From Neurospora crassa OR74A (taxonomy: Eukaryota > Ascomycota > Sordariomycetes > Sordariales > Sordariaceae): DNA of 64,000 nucleotides. Position numbers and translations under genes: made by a program. The notes beneath the pieces were generated by a model. The model saw only the letters and a program-made list of their open reading frames with translations. It did no database searches and was not told where the DNA came from. The stretch's first letter is position 1; every line of letters begins with the position of its first letter. Where the stretch lies: the NCBI RefSeq assembly GCF_000182925.2, contig NC_026505.1:434001-498000 (forward strand), in the 5' to 3' direction. Of the stretch, positions 1 to 11,836 are shown piece after piece.

Positions 1-1638
1 ACCACCAACCCACGACCGGTGTGGATAACATAGGCCCTCGCTGCCATAGCCTGCAGTAGAGAGTGGGGATTCGGGCAGGATGCGATGCCTCGAACCTGGA
101 AGTGGAGAAAGCCGTTAATGACTGTGTTGCATTCCCACGATATCCCACGATAACCATGAGCACGGCGTGTAGAGATTAAAAAGGCTCAGTTCAGTCTGGG
201 TTTGTGGGAGGCCAAGGGGATCCCACGAGGACAAAACTGGAGACTCCCAAGGCACCAGATGACTCGGCAACGGTTGCTAGCTCGTTAAGGAGTTGCTCGT
301 CGCGCGTGGCGAATAGATGTGCGCCAAAAAAGAGGATCTTGGAGACCAACGTTCAGGTGTTGGCCGTGCGAGACAACGCGTGAGTCCAAACTGTCATGTG
401 GGTTTGAGGTGAATGGTGAGCAACCGGACGACGACTTGTCTCGGCTGCGATGCTTGACATGTCGTATACTGTGTCTGTCTGTTGGACTCGAGAATTGGAA
501 AGATTGTAAGGATAACCCGGGTAAAGTGATAGAAACCCGATACTCGAGATGGAACGGCGTGAGGCCGTTGGTCGAGAGATGGAGGCAATGCTGCTCCAAC
601 ACGGTCCGGCATAGCTCCGCGCCAACTGCTGCCATGATGCTGCTGAACCGACACAAACATGATGATCAGAAAGGAAGTAGCGAAGTGGGAGTAGTTCTCG
701 TGGGCTCCGCACTGGGCAATTTTGCGCGGAACATCGTGCGTGGTTATGCAAGAGATGCTTCCTAGGAGGCGGTCCCCTGAAAAATGATATTCCAGGGACG
801 TGATGCTCTTGTTGCCGTCTTGCTCTGCATGTCGCATTGTCGAAGTCGAGATCCCATTCAGCTGAATGATGTCAGTTAATTCGAGTCGCCAAGAAGCAAT
901 GTGCGGCAGCCGTAGGGATCGGGGAGCCTTTCGTGGAAACCTACCAAGTAAAGAAAGACTCTTTGATTCACGGTATCCGGCCAGTTGGTCGTGAATCGAA
1001 ACCACTGGAGGGTGGTAGCTTGGCCACACACGCTTGGCGTGCTTCCCGAAACGTGATTCGTCGACATGAAGTGAGGCGCACCCCTAACATCCGAAATGTA
1101 CCCCTGTGTACCTTTGGCTTTCGATATGAAGGACACGCAATTTGTGTTGCGATCCCAAGGCGTGTAGGTTTCTGTTAGCCCACTTGGCTTGGCAATACCC
1201 TGAAATCCGAAGGCCAATGACCCCATCAGCCTCTCCCTTCACACACATCGGAGGACGTGAAGCCGGCCGCCTGGTCACACTACTCCTGGATGTTGGTGTT
1301 GGAGCGGCAAGGGTTCAGGCCTTTGACTTATCTTTAGCTTTTCCGAAAACCTTCGGGGCATGGAAAACTAAGGAATACTCCGGTTATGCTCAAGCGAAAG
1401 CTGAGCGAAATCGTTTATATAACTGGCCTCTGAACCACCGGAACGAAACGACGACAGAGATCAAGATCCAGGCCACGACAAGCATCTACAACCAGAAGTT
1501 AGCAGCACGCTCTGACAAGACAAATACAAGCCTACCTTAAAGTAAGAACGCACCTTGCACACTCCGAGTGGCAACATCAGAACAACCTCAAAATACAAAG
1601 ATCATCAAGACATCACCGTTCGTCCAAATATCATCAAC
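1..1638. other. Intergenic, no supported gene
   Basis: Several overlapping open frames exist on both strands between 285 and 1540. They overlap one another, most lack an ATG in a good context, and none shows a motif or splice pattern I recognise. The last part (about 1420-1638), with its CA-rich sequence, probably belongs to the leader of the gene starting at 1639. Confidence 0.5.
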
Positions 1639-2263
1639 ATGTGCCACGGACACCCCGCCGGACATTCATGCGGCCACACTTCGCTGCACTGGCACTATTG
1701 CCCAGCAGCCAAGATCGACCTCAATACGGGATACCAAGAGCAATGCAGCAACACGACCATGGCCAAAGAACAGCCCTCAAACGCCGGTTGTCCCTTGCAG
1801 AACTGTGACTTTCAAAACACCAACGGCAACTGGACATGCTGCCAATGCGGCTCCCCAAACACAACCGGGTGGTGTGACGGCATGCTGCCTAACCCGCGAT
1901 GGGAAAGAAATGCCCTCACCAACGAATGGCAGTACATCCAGACCTGCGATCACAATTGCTGCAGGAACTGTCCCAGGGAAGGTATGTTGGTGGACCCTTC
2001 TCCAGTGACCTGAGACCTCGGATATTGGTAGCAATAAGCTAACAGACAGACCAGCACCTGCCCCCGGCTCTAGTGCCGAAGGCTCCCGGAAGAAGAGAAA
2101 GGATGCCAGCAAGCGCGGTACCAGGGACCCCAGAGATGGTGTATCCATGACCGCAGAGGAGGTCGGACAGTCGACATCCTACGACATTGCGCTGGACTAC
2201 AGCGGGAAGGAAAAGAAGCACAACAAGGAGTCGTCGTCGAAGTCGAGGTCCCGGAGGCACTAG
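1639..2263 (+). CDS. Small Cys/His-rich protein with basic C-terminal tail, function unknown
   Basis: Two exons, 1639-1981 and 2055-2263, give 183 residues. The intron has donor GTATGT, a GCTAAC branch site and acceptor CCAG, and the phase is kept. The protein starts MCHGHPAGHSCGH; its first 115 residues hold many Cys and His residues (pairs such as CCQC and NCCRNC), which suggests metal binding or disulfides, although there is no signal peptide. The tail, about residues 125-183, is rich in Lys, Arg and Ser (SRKKRK, SSSKSRSRR) and could be a nuclear localisation signal. The ATG at 1639 is the first in frame; the open frame before it has no ATG. Similar small Cys-rich proteins are common in Sordariomycetes, from general knowledge, but I know no function. 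An alternative acceptor at 2044-2045 keeps the frame and adds three residues, but lies too close to the branch site. Confidence 0.7.
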
Positions 2264-5200
2264 CCAATTGGAGTGTCCCGAGGAGGAATGTTTGTGCGAG
2301 CACGAGAAGCCGGACGTCATGCCGGCGGATGCATTGCTTTTTTTTGGTGCAAGTCATTGGACTTTGGAGCCAAAAGTGGGAGGTTGCCTTCTCTTTGATG
2401 ATACCCGTGGATACCTCATGAACCACGTCTTAGAGTTGGGCGGCGTCGATTGTTTTTCAGAGCATACGGCCAGCATGCATCGAGGGCGCACAAAAGGAAA
2501 GGACCGTGATTTGGCAACTGGAAGGATGGATAAATGAATGGTGGGGAAAGCAACAGCAACACCAACGGCGTTATTTTGGTTCGGGTTTTCTTTTTTTTCT
2601 TTTGTTAATCTTCGGCGGGTTCTGGATCCGAATTTTGTAATCTGGGATTTTCGGTCGGGTGGCTCTGGGCGACAGGGTCTTGACGTGTGCGTTTGCTTTT
2701 TGTTGTGTCATCATAACCGATGATTGAGCGTTAATGAAATATCTCAAACTTCGCTTCTTCGTCTTTGGTGCTCATGATCTCGAATGGTCTTGTTACGTAA
2801 ATGACCCAGGTGGCGTTGTTGGGAACTTGACTTGGGTTGTAGTGTTGATGCGTTGACAACCATGGCAGTCATGCCTGTTGTCTTGCGGCGGCTCAAGTGT
2901 AAGAAGGTCCTGGCCTATTGCGTGCCGTGTTTGCGTGGTGGAAGCCATGTTGATGCCAACAGAGCATTGTTGGTGGTGAAGACGGGAATGGGAGAGAAGA
3001 CCGATAGAAGTGGAGTGAGGACCTGGGCAGTGAAGGAATAATAAAGAACAGAACCAATGCTGATGTGGATTTTCTTGACAAGCACTGGCCTGCCGCCACG
3101 GGAATGATGAATAGTGCGTGTAATTATTATGAAGCTATCGCATGTGGGCAAGCGGTGAAGCCGGCATCTCTTGTGAGACCGTCATGTGTGTCAAACAGTC
3201 TCAATCGGTGCAAGTCGGCAGCGTGCTTTCCACTTTCGGGGCCCTGCATGTGTAACCAGACTGTGTGCGAAGTTGGGGTGATGCTGGGAATATTTGGGTC
3301 TTTGTTTGCCCTAGCAGAACCTTTGGTGTTGAGGCTATCCGGGATAGGGTTGACAGCGAGGAAGCTGCACAACCATGGTTCGTGGTGAACAATTGGTGAG
3401 GGTTGGGATTGGACAACGAAGTTGACATCATCCGTCAGGAACGAGAGGTAGTGAGGAGGGGTAGAGAGAGAGGTTGAAAAAGAAAGAAGGAGAAAAATGG
3501 GAAGGAAAGCAGGGGAGAAATCCGGTTATCTCTCGAACGCGATCATACCTACCTACCCATCAGATGTGTGCAAGGCAAGAAGAAGAAGGTGCGCAAGATC
3601 CTCGGCAGCAACAAGGGATGCAGAGATACTCGCGTACTTGAAGTGTTTGGGGGGAAGAGCAACGTGATGTGAAGGGCAGGAATGGAAAGCACAGAACTTG
3701 AGACAGATTGTCGTGCAGTCGACTAGACTAGTGTAGTGCAGTGCAACCGCAACCGTGAAATTGGCGTGGATTTTGGGAGGAAGTCGTAAACGGTTCAGTC
3801 GCAAAGCTCATCCAAGCGGAAGGTGTTGCCATTGACGTCAATCGTACGATCACGGCAGTTCGCTTTTACAGCAAGAGCGGCTAGTCAACCGCCTTCTGGT
3901 GGTGGTCACTGACGATCTGCGGCCAGAACGGGGCCAAGAACAGGCAAGAACGGCGAGCAAGCCCACTACAGCCCGTCCGGGCAATTCAGCCCCCCCGCAT
4001 CTTCGCCGACCACCAATGACCACCAATGAAACCTAACTTGGTGTAGGGTTAGGGGACTGCTAGGCGCCCGCGATTGAATCATTTTCGCTCGCAACTGAAT
4101 CCCCTCATTCAGTGCCTCGGTTGCCTGTTCACTTCGGGTCACCCCAATATCCATTCCATGCGAGGTTGAACCACAGTAGTTCAACGATACAGCGTTGGCG
4201 ATGGGTTGATGGTTCATGATGGAGGTTACTTCTAGCATTTGCATGAGATACCCGAGACTCCGATGATCGTCGGTATTCGGCCAACATGCACGGAAATGGA
4301 AGCCAACAACCCATTCGGGGAGTACGATAACTCGATGATCGTTTTCTACGGACTGTCGATATTGAGATTATGTTGTCTATCTTCAGAGATGATGGCGCCC
4401 TCGTACGACGTGCAGACAAAGATATCTCCCCATGGGAGCGCCAAGTGGATATTGGTTCCTAAACTCGTCGTCGTCCTTCGAGTGGAAACACCAGACGTCT
4501 TATTTGTCTTGCCGCGCCACGTGCTGTACCGTCTGTGCAACGCCTCGCTTCCGTCTGGATCTGATATCTGTGCAAGGATGGGGCGGGCAGAGCACCGGAT
4601 GGTGGTGAAAGCTGGGTGCGGCACGGTGATGTGCATTTGCTGGTCCCGGGGTTGTGGCCGCGGCGTGTGTCCTCAATGACCGTGACTGGGTAAACTGTCC
4701 ATATACACTCGGCTACACACTTGACGACGATGCCGAGATGTAGCCAAGCACCCAATGTTGTACGTGGCATCACCCTTTCCACGTGCCAGGATGACATGCA
4801 ATCACAAACCACACATGGCTCTTCTCCGAACAAAGATCCAGTTTCACCACGGCTGTCAGTGCGTTCCCAACCCTATCACCCGTTGGTTGGCATGAAAGAG
4901 CTCTCAACCGGTTACCGGATCCAATTTTGAGGGCTACAGATAACCGATCAACATTCCCTGACAACGACATCTCGGTACTGAGTTATCGACAGGCTCTGGA
5001 AGTGAGGAGGAAGGGATCCCTTCCATATACCGACCGTGATATTGTCATTATGTAGCACTCGTCTGCCTCAGCCGAGTGAAACAACATCGTGAGGAAATGA
5101 GGCCGTAAACAGTAGGTGACCTTCCCGCCATCGCGCGTCCCTCTCCATCTCGGGCTGTCCGAAAAGAAAATCAACAGAAAGAAGATAAGCACCGGAGGGG

Positions 5201-6882
5201 CCTCGACGAGGATAACCGACGACTGCTGCGCATGAGGTGCGGTTGCAGTATGTACTTGGTGGGGACTTTGAAACGCATCACTGCACGACGACGAGACCTG
5301 GACCTGACCTGGAGTTGTGGAGGGGTTCCACCGAGAGGAGTCCATTGCTTGCAGTAGTCCGGCTCCGCTCACCTCGATACAGTCGGGCCAGGCGAGAGCA
5401 AGCCCAAGACGGCGAATGTCAGCGATGCCCAGGTGAGCGAGTATGTAAGAGGAAACAAAATAAAGTCTACTGTAATCGATTCCAAAGTTCATCTTGGCCA
5501 TGACGAATGAGGCATTTTTGTATTGTCATGGGAAAATCATCATCGGTACATTCTCCGAGCAACCGAAACCCGGATCCAAACTAGGTCCAGGAGCTGATAA
5601 CTCCGGGAGATCAGCATGAGCAGATCACCATCAATCAGCGCCCGTCCTTCAGCTTCGAAAACGGCCTACGCCGTGACGCATTGAATTGATGGAATGAATG
5701 TTGTGACACTCGGCTTTGGGTTCCCCAAACTGCCAAATGCCCTCGTCACCTTGATAAAACCCCTGGCCATCATTCTGCAAGGAAATCAACGCTAACGCGC
5801 CCGTTGAACGAATGGTTCTGGCAGGCGACGAATGAGAGAAAGAGAGGAACAATTCTGGCTCGGCACTTTGTCAAGCCATGCCACATGGCAACCGTGATGC
5901 CCCTGACGCCAGTTGACGAAGGGAGAAAGACGGGGTCCGATCCCATTGGACTGAGGGTGCCTGGGTACAATTGTGCCTGCCGGATCGCGCCCATAAAAAC
6001 TCCCGCGGCGTACACTACAGCAACTGAAGTGGACATGAAAAGTTCCAGCGACGGAGGTCCAGGTGCGTGCCCCCCATGTCGTTCGTTGTGTTGCACAACA
6101 TATTGGTGATTAGCATCGTGACAGTGACAGTCCGAATAGGATCCGAATCCGACTTTGTTGAATAATTAATTGCCTGATTACTTCAATACTACAATGCTCG
6201 GTCTCTTGAGGTTGCCCACCCATTCTGTCCCAGGCTGAATTCCATTTGTCCAGAATGCCAGCCGTTGGGGGAAACTGCCGTGTTGGGCTTCCCTTCCTGC
6301 ATGCAGTTAACTGGTTGGCCTGTTCGTCGTATAAGTCCAGACCCGCGGACCTGCCAAAACAGTCGCTCCGCCAATCTCTCTCCCTCTCCACTTCTCTTCC
6401 GTTCATTTGCGAGCGCATCCTGTCACTCATTCCCACCCCCCGAAATCCCATCCGTTTGTAGCCTCCCTACACTCGCCCAGCCAGGAGACAAGACGACTAG
6501 TCTCGAAAGTAGCGCCATCGATCAAACCAGCCCGACCCTGCAGGACCTGAGTGAGCCGTCGTCCTTTTCCCCATTCAGGTCATTTAGCGATTCGAAACAC
6601 CGACCAGACTGCTCCAGCCAGCGACCAGCCCACGCTCTCTTCCAGCGCCCATCACCACCGCGTTCGGTAAAACCTTGCTGGTTAAGTTGCTTCTGCTTCT
6701 CCGGCGGCGCCATTCCTTATTCGCCCTTGATCGTCGCTTCGGCCGTTTCAGTGGACTGCAAGATTGCGACGCCCCTACGGGCACCTATCGAGCCGACATC
6801 ACGTTTTTGCCCAGTGGGCAAGGGAACAAAAGGACAACAAAAAGGAGATCCCTCCCCGACCCTTGATTTACCACCGTCCGAC
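2264..6882. other. Long intergenic stretch, no supported gene
   Basis: I see no open frame with a convincing start, splice pattern or motif. The frames of up to 172 codons at 4239-5501 overlap on both strands and look like chance. The stretch 6350-6880, CT-rich with many CCC and TCC runs, looks like the promoter and 5' leader of the gene that starts at 6883. Confidence 0.45.
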
Positions 6883-7594
6883 ATGTCCACCTCGTTTGAT
6901 TCCGCCGATTCCTCTCGTCCTATGATGGCTCCCACTGTAAGTCTCACGGAGATGTCATGCTAGCATGATGATCCATTCCCCTTCCTTAATTCCATTACCC
7001 ATCCATTCCAGATGCGCCTCGCTAGGTTTACTTCCCTGTCTGTTGTGTCGCACGCGGCCGTTGTATTAGGCCGGTTGACTACGTTCCGGGACTAGAGAGA
7101 ACTAGGTCAAAGAGAGTTGCGCAGTCGCAAAAACAGATGCGACAGGCACCGACACATAAAATAGACACATAGGGATCTTCTCTACAACACTTGGCTTTAC
7201 ACCTTTACACTACCCACCCACTCAACCTCGACCCAAACTAACAATGTCCACCCCAACCCAGACCCAAAACCGCGCCTCCGTTCGCCTCTCTAGGGCGGCC
7301 TCCATGGCCCCCTCGGTCGCGCCCACCTTCAGCACCACCGACACCGCCGTCGCCCAGATCGTCGACATTGGCAAGGGGCTCGAACGTATGGAAAACAAGG
7401 CGCTGACGCAGCAGCGCGTGCAACTGTCCGAGGAGAAGAGCGTCAACTTGCAGAAACTCGCTCTGGGCGCCAAGCTTGAGCGCGCGCTCGACCGTCGCAT
7501 GTCTGGCCAGGATGCGGTCATGAGGCCGCGCAAGCCAACTATTACCGCCGCTTCAAGCGTCATCAGCGAGAAGGAGAGGGTCGAGGCGATCTGA
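6883..7594 (+). CDS. Small conserved-looking protein of unknown function, two-exon model
   Basis: Preferred model: exons 6883-6936 and 7262-7594, giving 128 residues. Exon 1 encodes MSTSFDSADSSRPMMAPT and ends at a perfect GTAAGT donor. The 325-nt intron ends with an ACTAAC branch site near 7236 and a CCCAG acceptor at 7257-7261, and the phase is kept. The remainder (TQNRASVRLSRAAS onward) looks alpha-helical and charged, for example the segment IGKGLERMENKALTQQRVQL, and may form a short coiled coil. There is no membrane segment or signal peptide. The simpler alternative is an unspliced start at the ATG at 7244, giving 116 residues that differ only at the N terminus; that ATG lies between the branch site and the acceptor. 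A second acceptor at 7010-7011 would lead to a 45-residue product. I do not recognise the family. Confidence 0.6.
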
Positions 7595-8510
7595 TTTGGA
7601 CATATTGAGCCAAGGGGCATGAGGTGAATGGGGCGAAAAAAAAAAACAACGATCACGCGGCAAGACAAGAGAAGAATATCTAGGATGTTTTGCCGGTTGG
7701 TTGGAGAATGCGCCTGCCGCTCCCGTTCACTCCGCCTGCACAATGCCGTTCCACACGCTATTGGGGGATGTTGCGCTGAGACCGATCGCGCAATACGAGA
7801 GGATAACCAGATACCAACCTTCCTCGTCCGCTCGAACAACCCAAACGCGAAACACACATGCCGACAAACACGCCGCGTCGAGAACTTGGAAAGAAGTTCA
7901 CCACATCGGGAGAGAGTAGCGGTGATATTGAGAATGAGATAAACTGCGAATTGGATGCTCGGTCGCAGGCAACGGAAGGAGTTGTACGATTACATTTTCT
8001 GGGTGTTGAACACATCATGGCGTTGCTTATTTTTATTTTCATTTTTGTCTCACCACGTCTGGATCATTACCTTTTGTCAAGGGGGAAACATTCGGGTGGC
8101 CAGCTTGAATCACTACGAGGACAAGACACTGGCCAAGGATTCGGGAACATTGCTGCTTCATAGACATGTTTTCATTTTGGAAGAAGGCCGGGGGGAGTGG
8201 TCAACAAAAGGGGAAGAGCAGACGGCAACTTTCATACTGGGCGAGCAAGCAGCAGACATGTTAGTTACATGGATCGATGGACTGGGTTACGTTACAACGC
8301 AAATTCGCAACTGGCACCTCACTTTCGGTGTATGTGTATGTGTATACCTATACCTGAGGGCCGTGATACGAGATACGTAGTAAATTGACAGGAAGTCCCA
8401 AGGGTTTTCACAATGAACGAAGAGAATTTTCAAATCCAAAAGGTTCAGTTTTTGAATTGCGGCATGCATTGAGGTACCTCGGAGTAACAAGTCCCGAGTG
8501 CCCGCCTTGT

Positions 8511-8541
8511 GTATGCATGTATGTATGTATGTATGTATGTA
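8511..8541. repeat. ATGT tetranucleotide microsatellite
   Basis: Seven near-perfect GTAT/ATGT units, the same motif as the far longer array at 19141-19293. Confidence 0.9.
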
Positions 8542-8723
8542 AGCGTTCTCATATGCTGTGACGCCTTCTTTATTGTGTCACAGAACTCGTGCAATTCGGG
8601 GACTCAGAATACCCAATTTACCCACGTGGCTGGGTACTCATATAAGTGTTGAGAGGTTTTAAAACAAAGAACAGAACTGATGATGATGCAAAGCATTGAT
8701 CCCATGGAAGATCCCGCCAGATC

Positions 8724-9243
8724 CTCCTACCTACCTACCTAACCAACGATTTGAGTGCTTGCTTTGTTAAGAAATACCTACCTAGGTAGGTAAGAAATGG
8801 TTCTTTACCTGCCTGGCGTGCACGGCGAGCTGAAACGAAAGGCAACTAGGTAAACAAAAACACCAACCACACCGTAACCTTCATTGGATTAGAATTGATA
8901 CACATAGAAATAGTATAAGTACCGTAAGTAGTACATAACGGCTACTACTTACCTCTCTCTACTTCTACATGTCGTACAACTAGGTAGGTAGGTAGGTGAG
9001 TATACCAAACACGTTTCAAAATATATACAGGAACATCGATGCTGTTTGAAGAGAGAATCAATGCTGCTCCTTTTTATATATATATATATATATCTCTTCT
9101 TCTTCTAACTGCAGTGGCTCACCTCAGCTCGGCTCTCTAGTGGAGAAACACCTCCTATCATATATACTGAAGGTGCCCACCTACCTAAGTACCTACCTAC
9201 CTACCTAATCCTTACGACTACAAACATCGACTAGGTAGGTAGG
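8724..9243. repeat. Cluster of CCTA/TAGG short repeats
   Basis: Repeated CTACCTACCTA and TAGGTAGGTAG units in both orientations, some meeting as the palindrome ACCTAGGT. The same motif family recurs at about 32.2-33.1, 47.2-47.4 and 57.4 kb, always between genes. Confidence 0.8.
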
Positions 9244-10112
9244 TTTGTATATCCATACATACCACTTGACACTTCTTAGTAGGTAGGTATCTGGAATTTG
9301 CTACCGGTTTCATACACAAGTTTTGTAATCGTTTTTCCGAAGAAATACCCAGGTATACATGCATGGTATGGACGGTGTAGTCGGTCATAATGCCAGTCAG
9401 GTCCGCTGGAAAATGTGAGAGATACCTACCTTGTGCGCTTTCTACAATGCGAGGGGAAAGGAGGGTTGCTCGACGGTAAAATTGGACTGAACATCCTAGA
9501 TATATCACAGCACAAACATTCAAGCAGTACGAACATAGTGTTCCTAGGGAGATAGATGATGGTGTAAACAATGATCCCCATTATGTATACCTAACGCCTC
9601 TAACGCGCAACTAACGACTGCCTGGTAGCGACAGCAGAGCAGAGAAAAAAAAGAGCGCTGACTGTTGACAAGCGCTGTTGTGTCCCTTAAAAACATGTAA
9701 TACATGAAAAATAACAAAAGTTCCCTCTGCGTCGTGCGTGTTCCCTTCTTTTTCCATCAAAGCCAGACGGAAAGCAGATACAAGAAACCATGTCCTTGGA
9801 CAACGTGCCCGCCTCTTGATTGTGAAGATGGGTTCCGGTTCCGGGGGCCACAGCCAGTCCCCGCCGAACCATTCTTCAGATTCCAATCCTTTCATCATGG
9901 CAATTCCGCAATACCATCCATCCCCCTCTTCTCGCAACGACCTCAACCTTCACACCCTTTAGTCCTCATGATCATCTCCTGGAGGTTCATCCCACTCATC
10001 CCACTCAGCGCAAGCCAACATCGCACCCAGCCTTAAACCCAGATGCCTTGATACTCGCCATCCCCTCCCACTCCACTTCACACCCAGTTACATTTCCAGC
10101 ATCCTTCTAAGC

Positions 10113-10140
10113 CTGCTTCTGCTGCTGCTGCTGCTGCTGT
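10113..10140. repeat. CTG trinucleotide run
   Basis: About eight GCT/CTG units just downstream (on the minus strand) of the stop codon of the Sec72-like gene, probably in its 3' UTR. Confidence 0.85.
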
Positions 10141-10145
10141 CCCTC

Positions 10146-10796
10146 CTACTCAGCACCAGCACCCGCATTCTTAGCCTCCAACCGCTTCTCAATCTCCCTC
10201 CCCAACTCGGCCAACTCCTTCTCCTCCCCTTCCACCTCCAACGCCCGACCCACCCACTCCCTCGCCTCTTCGAGTCTTCCCATCTCCAAAAGGCTTTTTC
10301 CCCTCCTAAACCAAGCCTTTGCATTCCCCACCCGCTTAGCCTCCACGCTCGCCTCCGCATCCACCGCAGCCTCAGGCCACTCCTGCATCCACATGTGCGC
10401 CTGCGCCCTGTTCGAGAACAAAGAGTGGACTTCCTCCCTCACCAGCTGACTCGGCTCCCAAAGCGGGCGGGCAAGTGCCATTTGGATGCCCAGCGTGTAG
10501 AACTTGGCTGCCTCGCTGTACTTGTGCTTCTTGTACTCGGCGTTGCCGCTGTCGCGCAGCTTGGAGACTTGGGCGGAGCGTTTGGGGTTTACGGGGATCG
10601 GGGGAGGGGGCACCAGGTGCGGGGCGTCGAGGGAGTGGAGGGAGCGGTGCAGGGCGTTGAGAGCGGCGAGCTCGGTTTCGAGGGCGCGGGTTTGTACGGA
10701 GGAGGAGAGGCCGGAGGAGGGAGCGAGGGAGATGGATTTGCTTTGGGGGTCGATGGTTAGGGGGAGGTGGGTGTAGGTGTCGAGGTCTTCGGCCAT
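10146..10796 (-). CDS. sec72: Sec72-like TPR subunit of the ER post-translational translocation complex
   Basis: Single-exon gene of 216 residues, ATG at 10794-10796. The N-terminal 70 residues are a non-repeat domain ending in a Pro-rich linker. From about residue 76 the sequence forms tetratricopeptide-like helices: SKLRDSGNAEYKKHKYSEAA with the following TLGIQMA (about 76-107), a second helical pair around EVHSLFSNRAQAHMWMQEWPEAA (about 122-144), and a third at AWFRRGKSLLEMGRLEEARE (161-180). Length, order and the RPLWEPSQL segment between TPRs resemble yeast Sec72 (193 residues), which sits on the cytosolic face of the Sec62/63 complex and helps signal-peptide proteins enter the ER. The ending (EKRLEAKNAGAGAE) is charged, with no membrane segment, as expected for Sec72. 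The assignment is from remembered family features. A generic TPR co-chaperone is the main alternative. Confidence 0.8.
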   Translation of the reverse strand: MAEDLDTYTHLPLTIDPQSKSISLAPSSGLSSSVQTRALETELAALNALHRSLHSLDAPHLVPPPPIPVNPKRSAQVSKLRDSGNAEYKKHKYSEAAKFYTLGIQMALARPLWEPSQLVREEVHSLFSNRAQAHMWMQEWPEAAVDAEASVEAKRVGNAKAWFRRGKSLLEMGRLEEAREWVGRALEVEGEEKELAELGREIEKRLEAKNAGAGAE

Positions 10797-11744
10797 TTTG
10801 GGCGGTTGTGTGTGTGTGATTTGTGTTGGAATGGAAATGGTTTATTGATCGGAAGGACAACGTGTCCCGTATGTCTCGGATGGGATTGCCGAGCGTGGGA
10901 GTATTGAGTGATGTTTCGGTCGGTTGGAATGTGGCTGTTTTTGATCGAGAAGGTAATGATGTCGCGGCGACGATCGAATTATCGTTTGATCGTGAGAATC
11001 GTGCACGCAAAAAGAGTGGTTCCGCAAGTTACGAATGTGGTTGAAGAAATGCCACGGGGTATCGATAAAGATGTGTTTGTAGTGGGTGGATGAGGAGGGA
11101 AGGATGTTTGTTGTGATGGTGACAATGGAACTGAACTGGACAGGACAGGTCCCACAAGAGGACAGCTCGCAGCTCGGTCCCGGCAGGTCACCAAATGGAC
11201 GGCAAAGTGAATAAACCGGCTTGGCATATTGCAGTTGCCGTCTAGGCAAAGCTTATCTTATCGAATACCGTCCGGCAGGCAGAGCGACCTAAGCTTCCAC
11301 GGCAATTGCTGTTATTCGATGACTAAGCGGACAAATACCTGCCCCTGTCCTTCGACGACGATCACTGTGAGCCTGCCGTGCCTTGCATGACCGAATGCCG
11401 TGGCCCAGACGAGATCGACTTGACGAACCAAACCAACGAACACATGCAAATCAAACGGCAGCTGTTTTCAATCGGACAACTGAACTCGTTGTAGCTGACG
11501 ATTCCCTTGAGCATCTCGTTGATTGAGTTTTCTCGAATCCAATTTTACAACTTGTACCTAGCTATCGAACTATGCACTCCAATTCAACCAGGATCCCCCG
11601 CCATGTTTTGTTTTTCCAAGGATCCACTCACTCCAAAACGCCCAAACATCCGCTTTCACAGACAAATTTTCAACACGCAGCCGCCGCTCATAGCCACAAC
11701 TTCCAAGCCCACTTTCAACAACAAATCGGACCATATCAGTTCAA
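10797..11744. other. Intergenic between the Sec72-like gene and tRNA-Glu
   Basis: It holds the 5' region of the minus-strand gene, with a short GT run just upstream of its ATG. I see no other gene; the open frames on both strands are overlapping and featureless. Confidence 0.5.
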
Positions 11745-11836
11745 TCGGGTATGGTGTAGCGGTAACATCGTTGACTCTCACTTCTCAGGAGTGACTGCTC
11801 TCTCAACAGCCCCGGGTTCGACTCCCGGTATCCGAG
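11745..11836 (+). tRNA. tRNA-Glu(CUC) with a 21-nt intron
   Basis: Acceptor stem TCGGGTA (11745-11751) pairs with TATCCGA (11829-11835), with one G-T pair. The D stem is GTGT/ACAT, and the anticodon stem GTTGA (11770-11774) pairs with TCAAC (11803-11807). The loop starts CT with anticodon CTC at 11777-11779 followed by A37. The intron lies at 11781-11801, directly after position 37 as in the canonical nuclear arrangement. The T arm is CCGGG-TTCGACT-CCCGG and position 73 is G. CTC reads the Glu codon GAG. A T run follows at 11847. Confidence 0.92.

Larger units (their letters stand above)
7595..10145. other. Intergenic with simple repeats, no supported gene
   Basis: No credible gene. It holds an ATGT tetranucleotide run (8511-8541), a TA run (9074-9093), a dense set of CCTACC/GGTAGG units (8724-9243), and CA- and CT-rich sequence up to the 3' end of the minus-strand gene at 10146. 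Confidence 0.5.

Noticed and set aside
394-1029. 211-codon minus-strand frame
   Set aside because: No ATG at its start, no motif, and equally long frames overlap it on the other strand.
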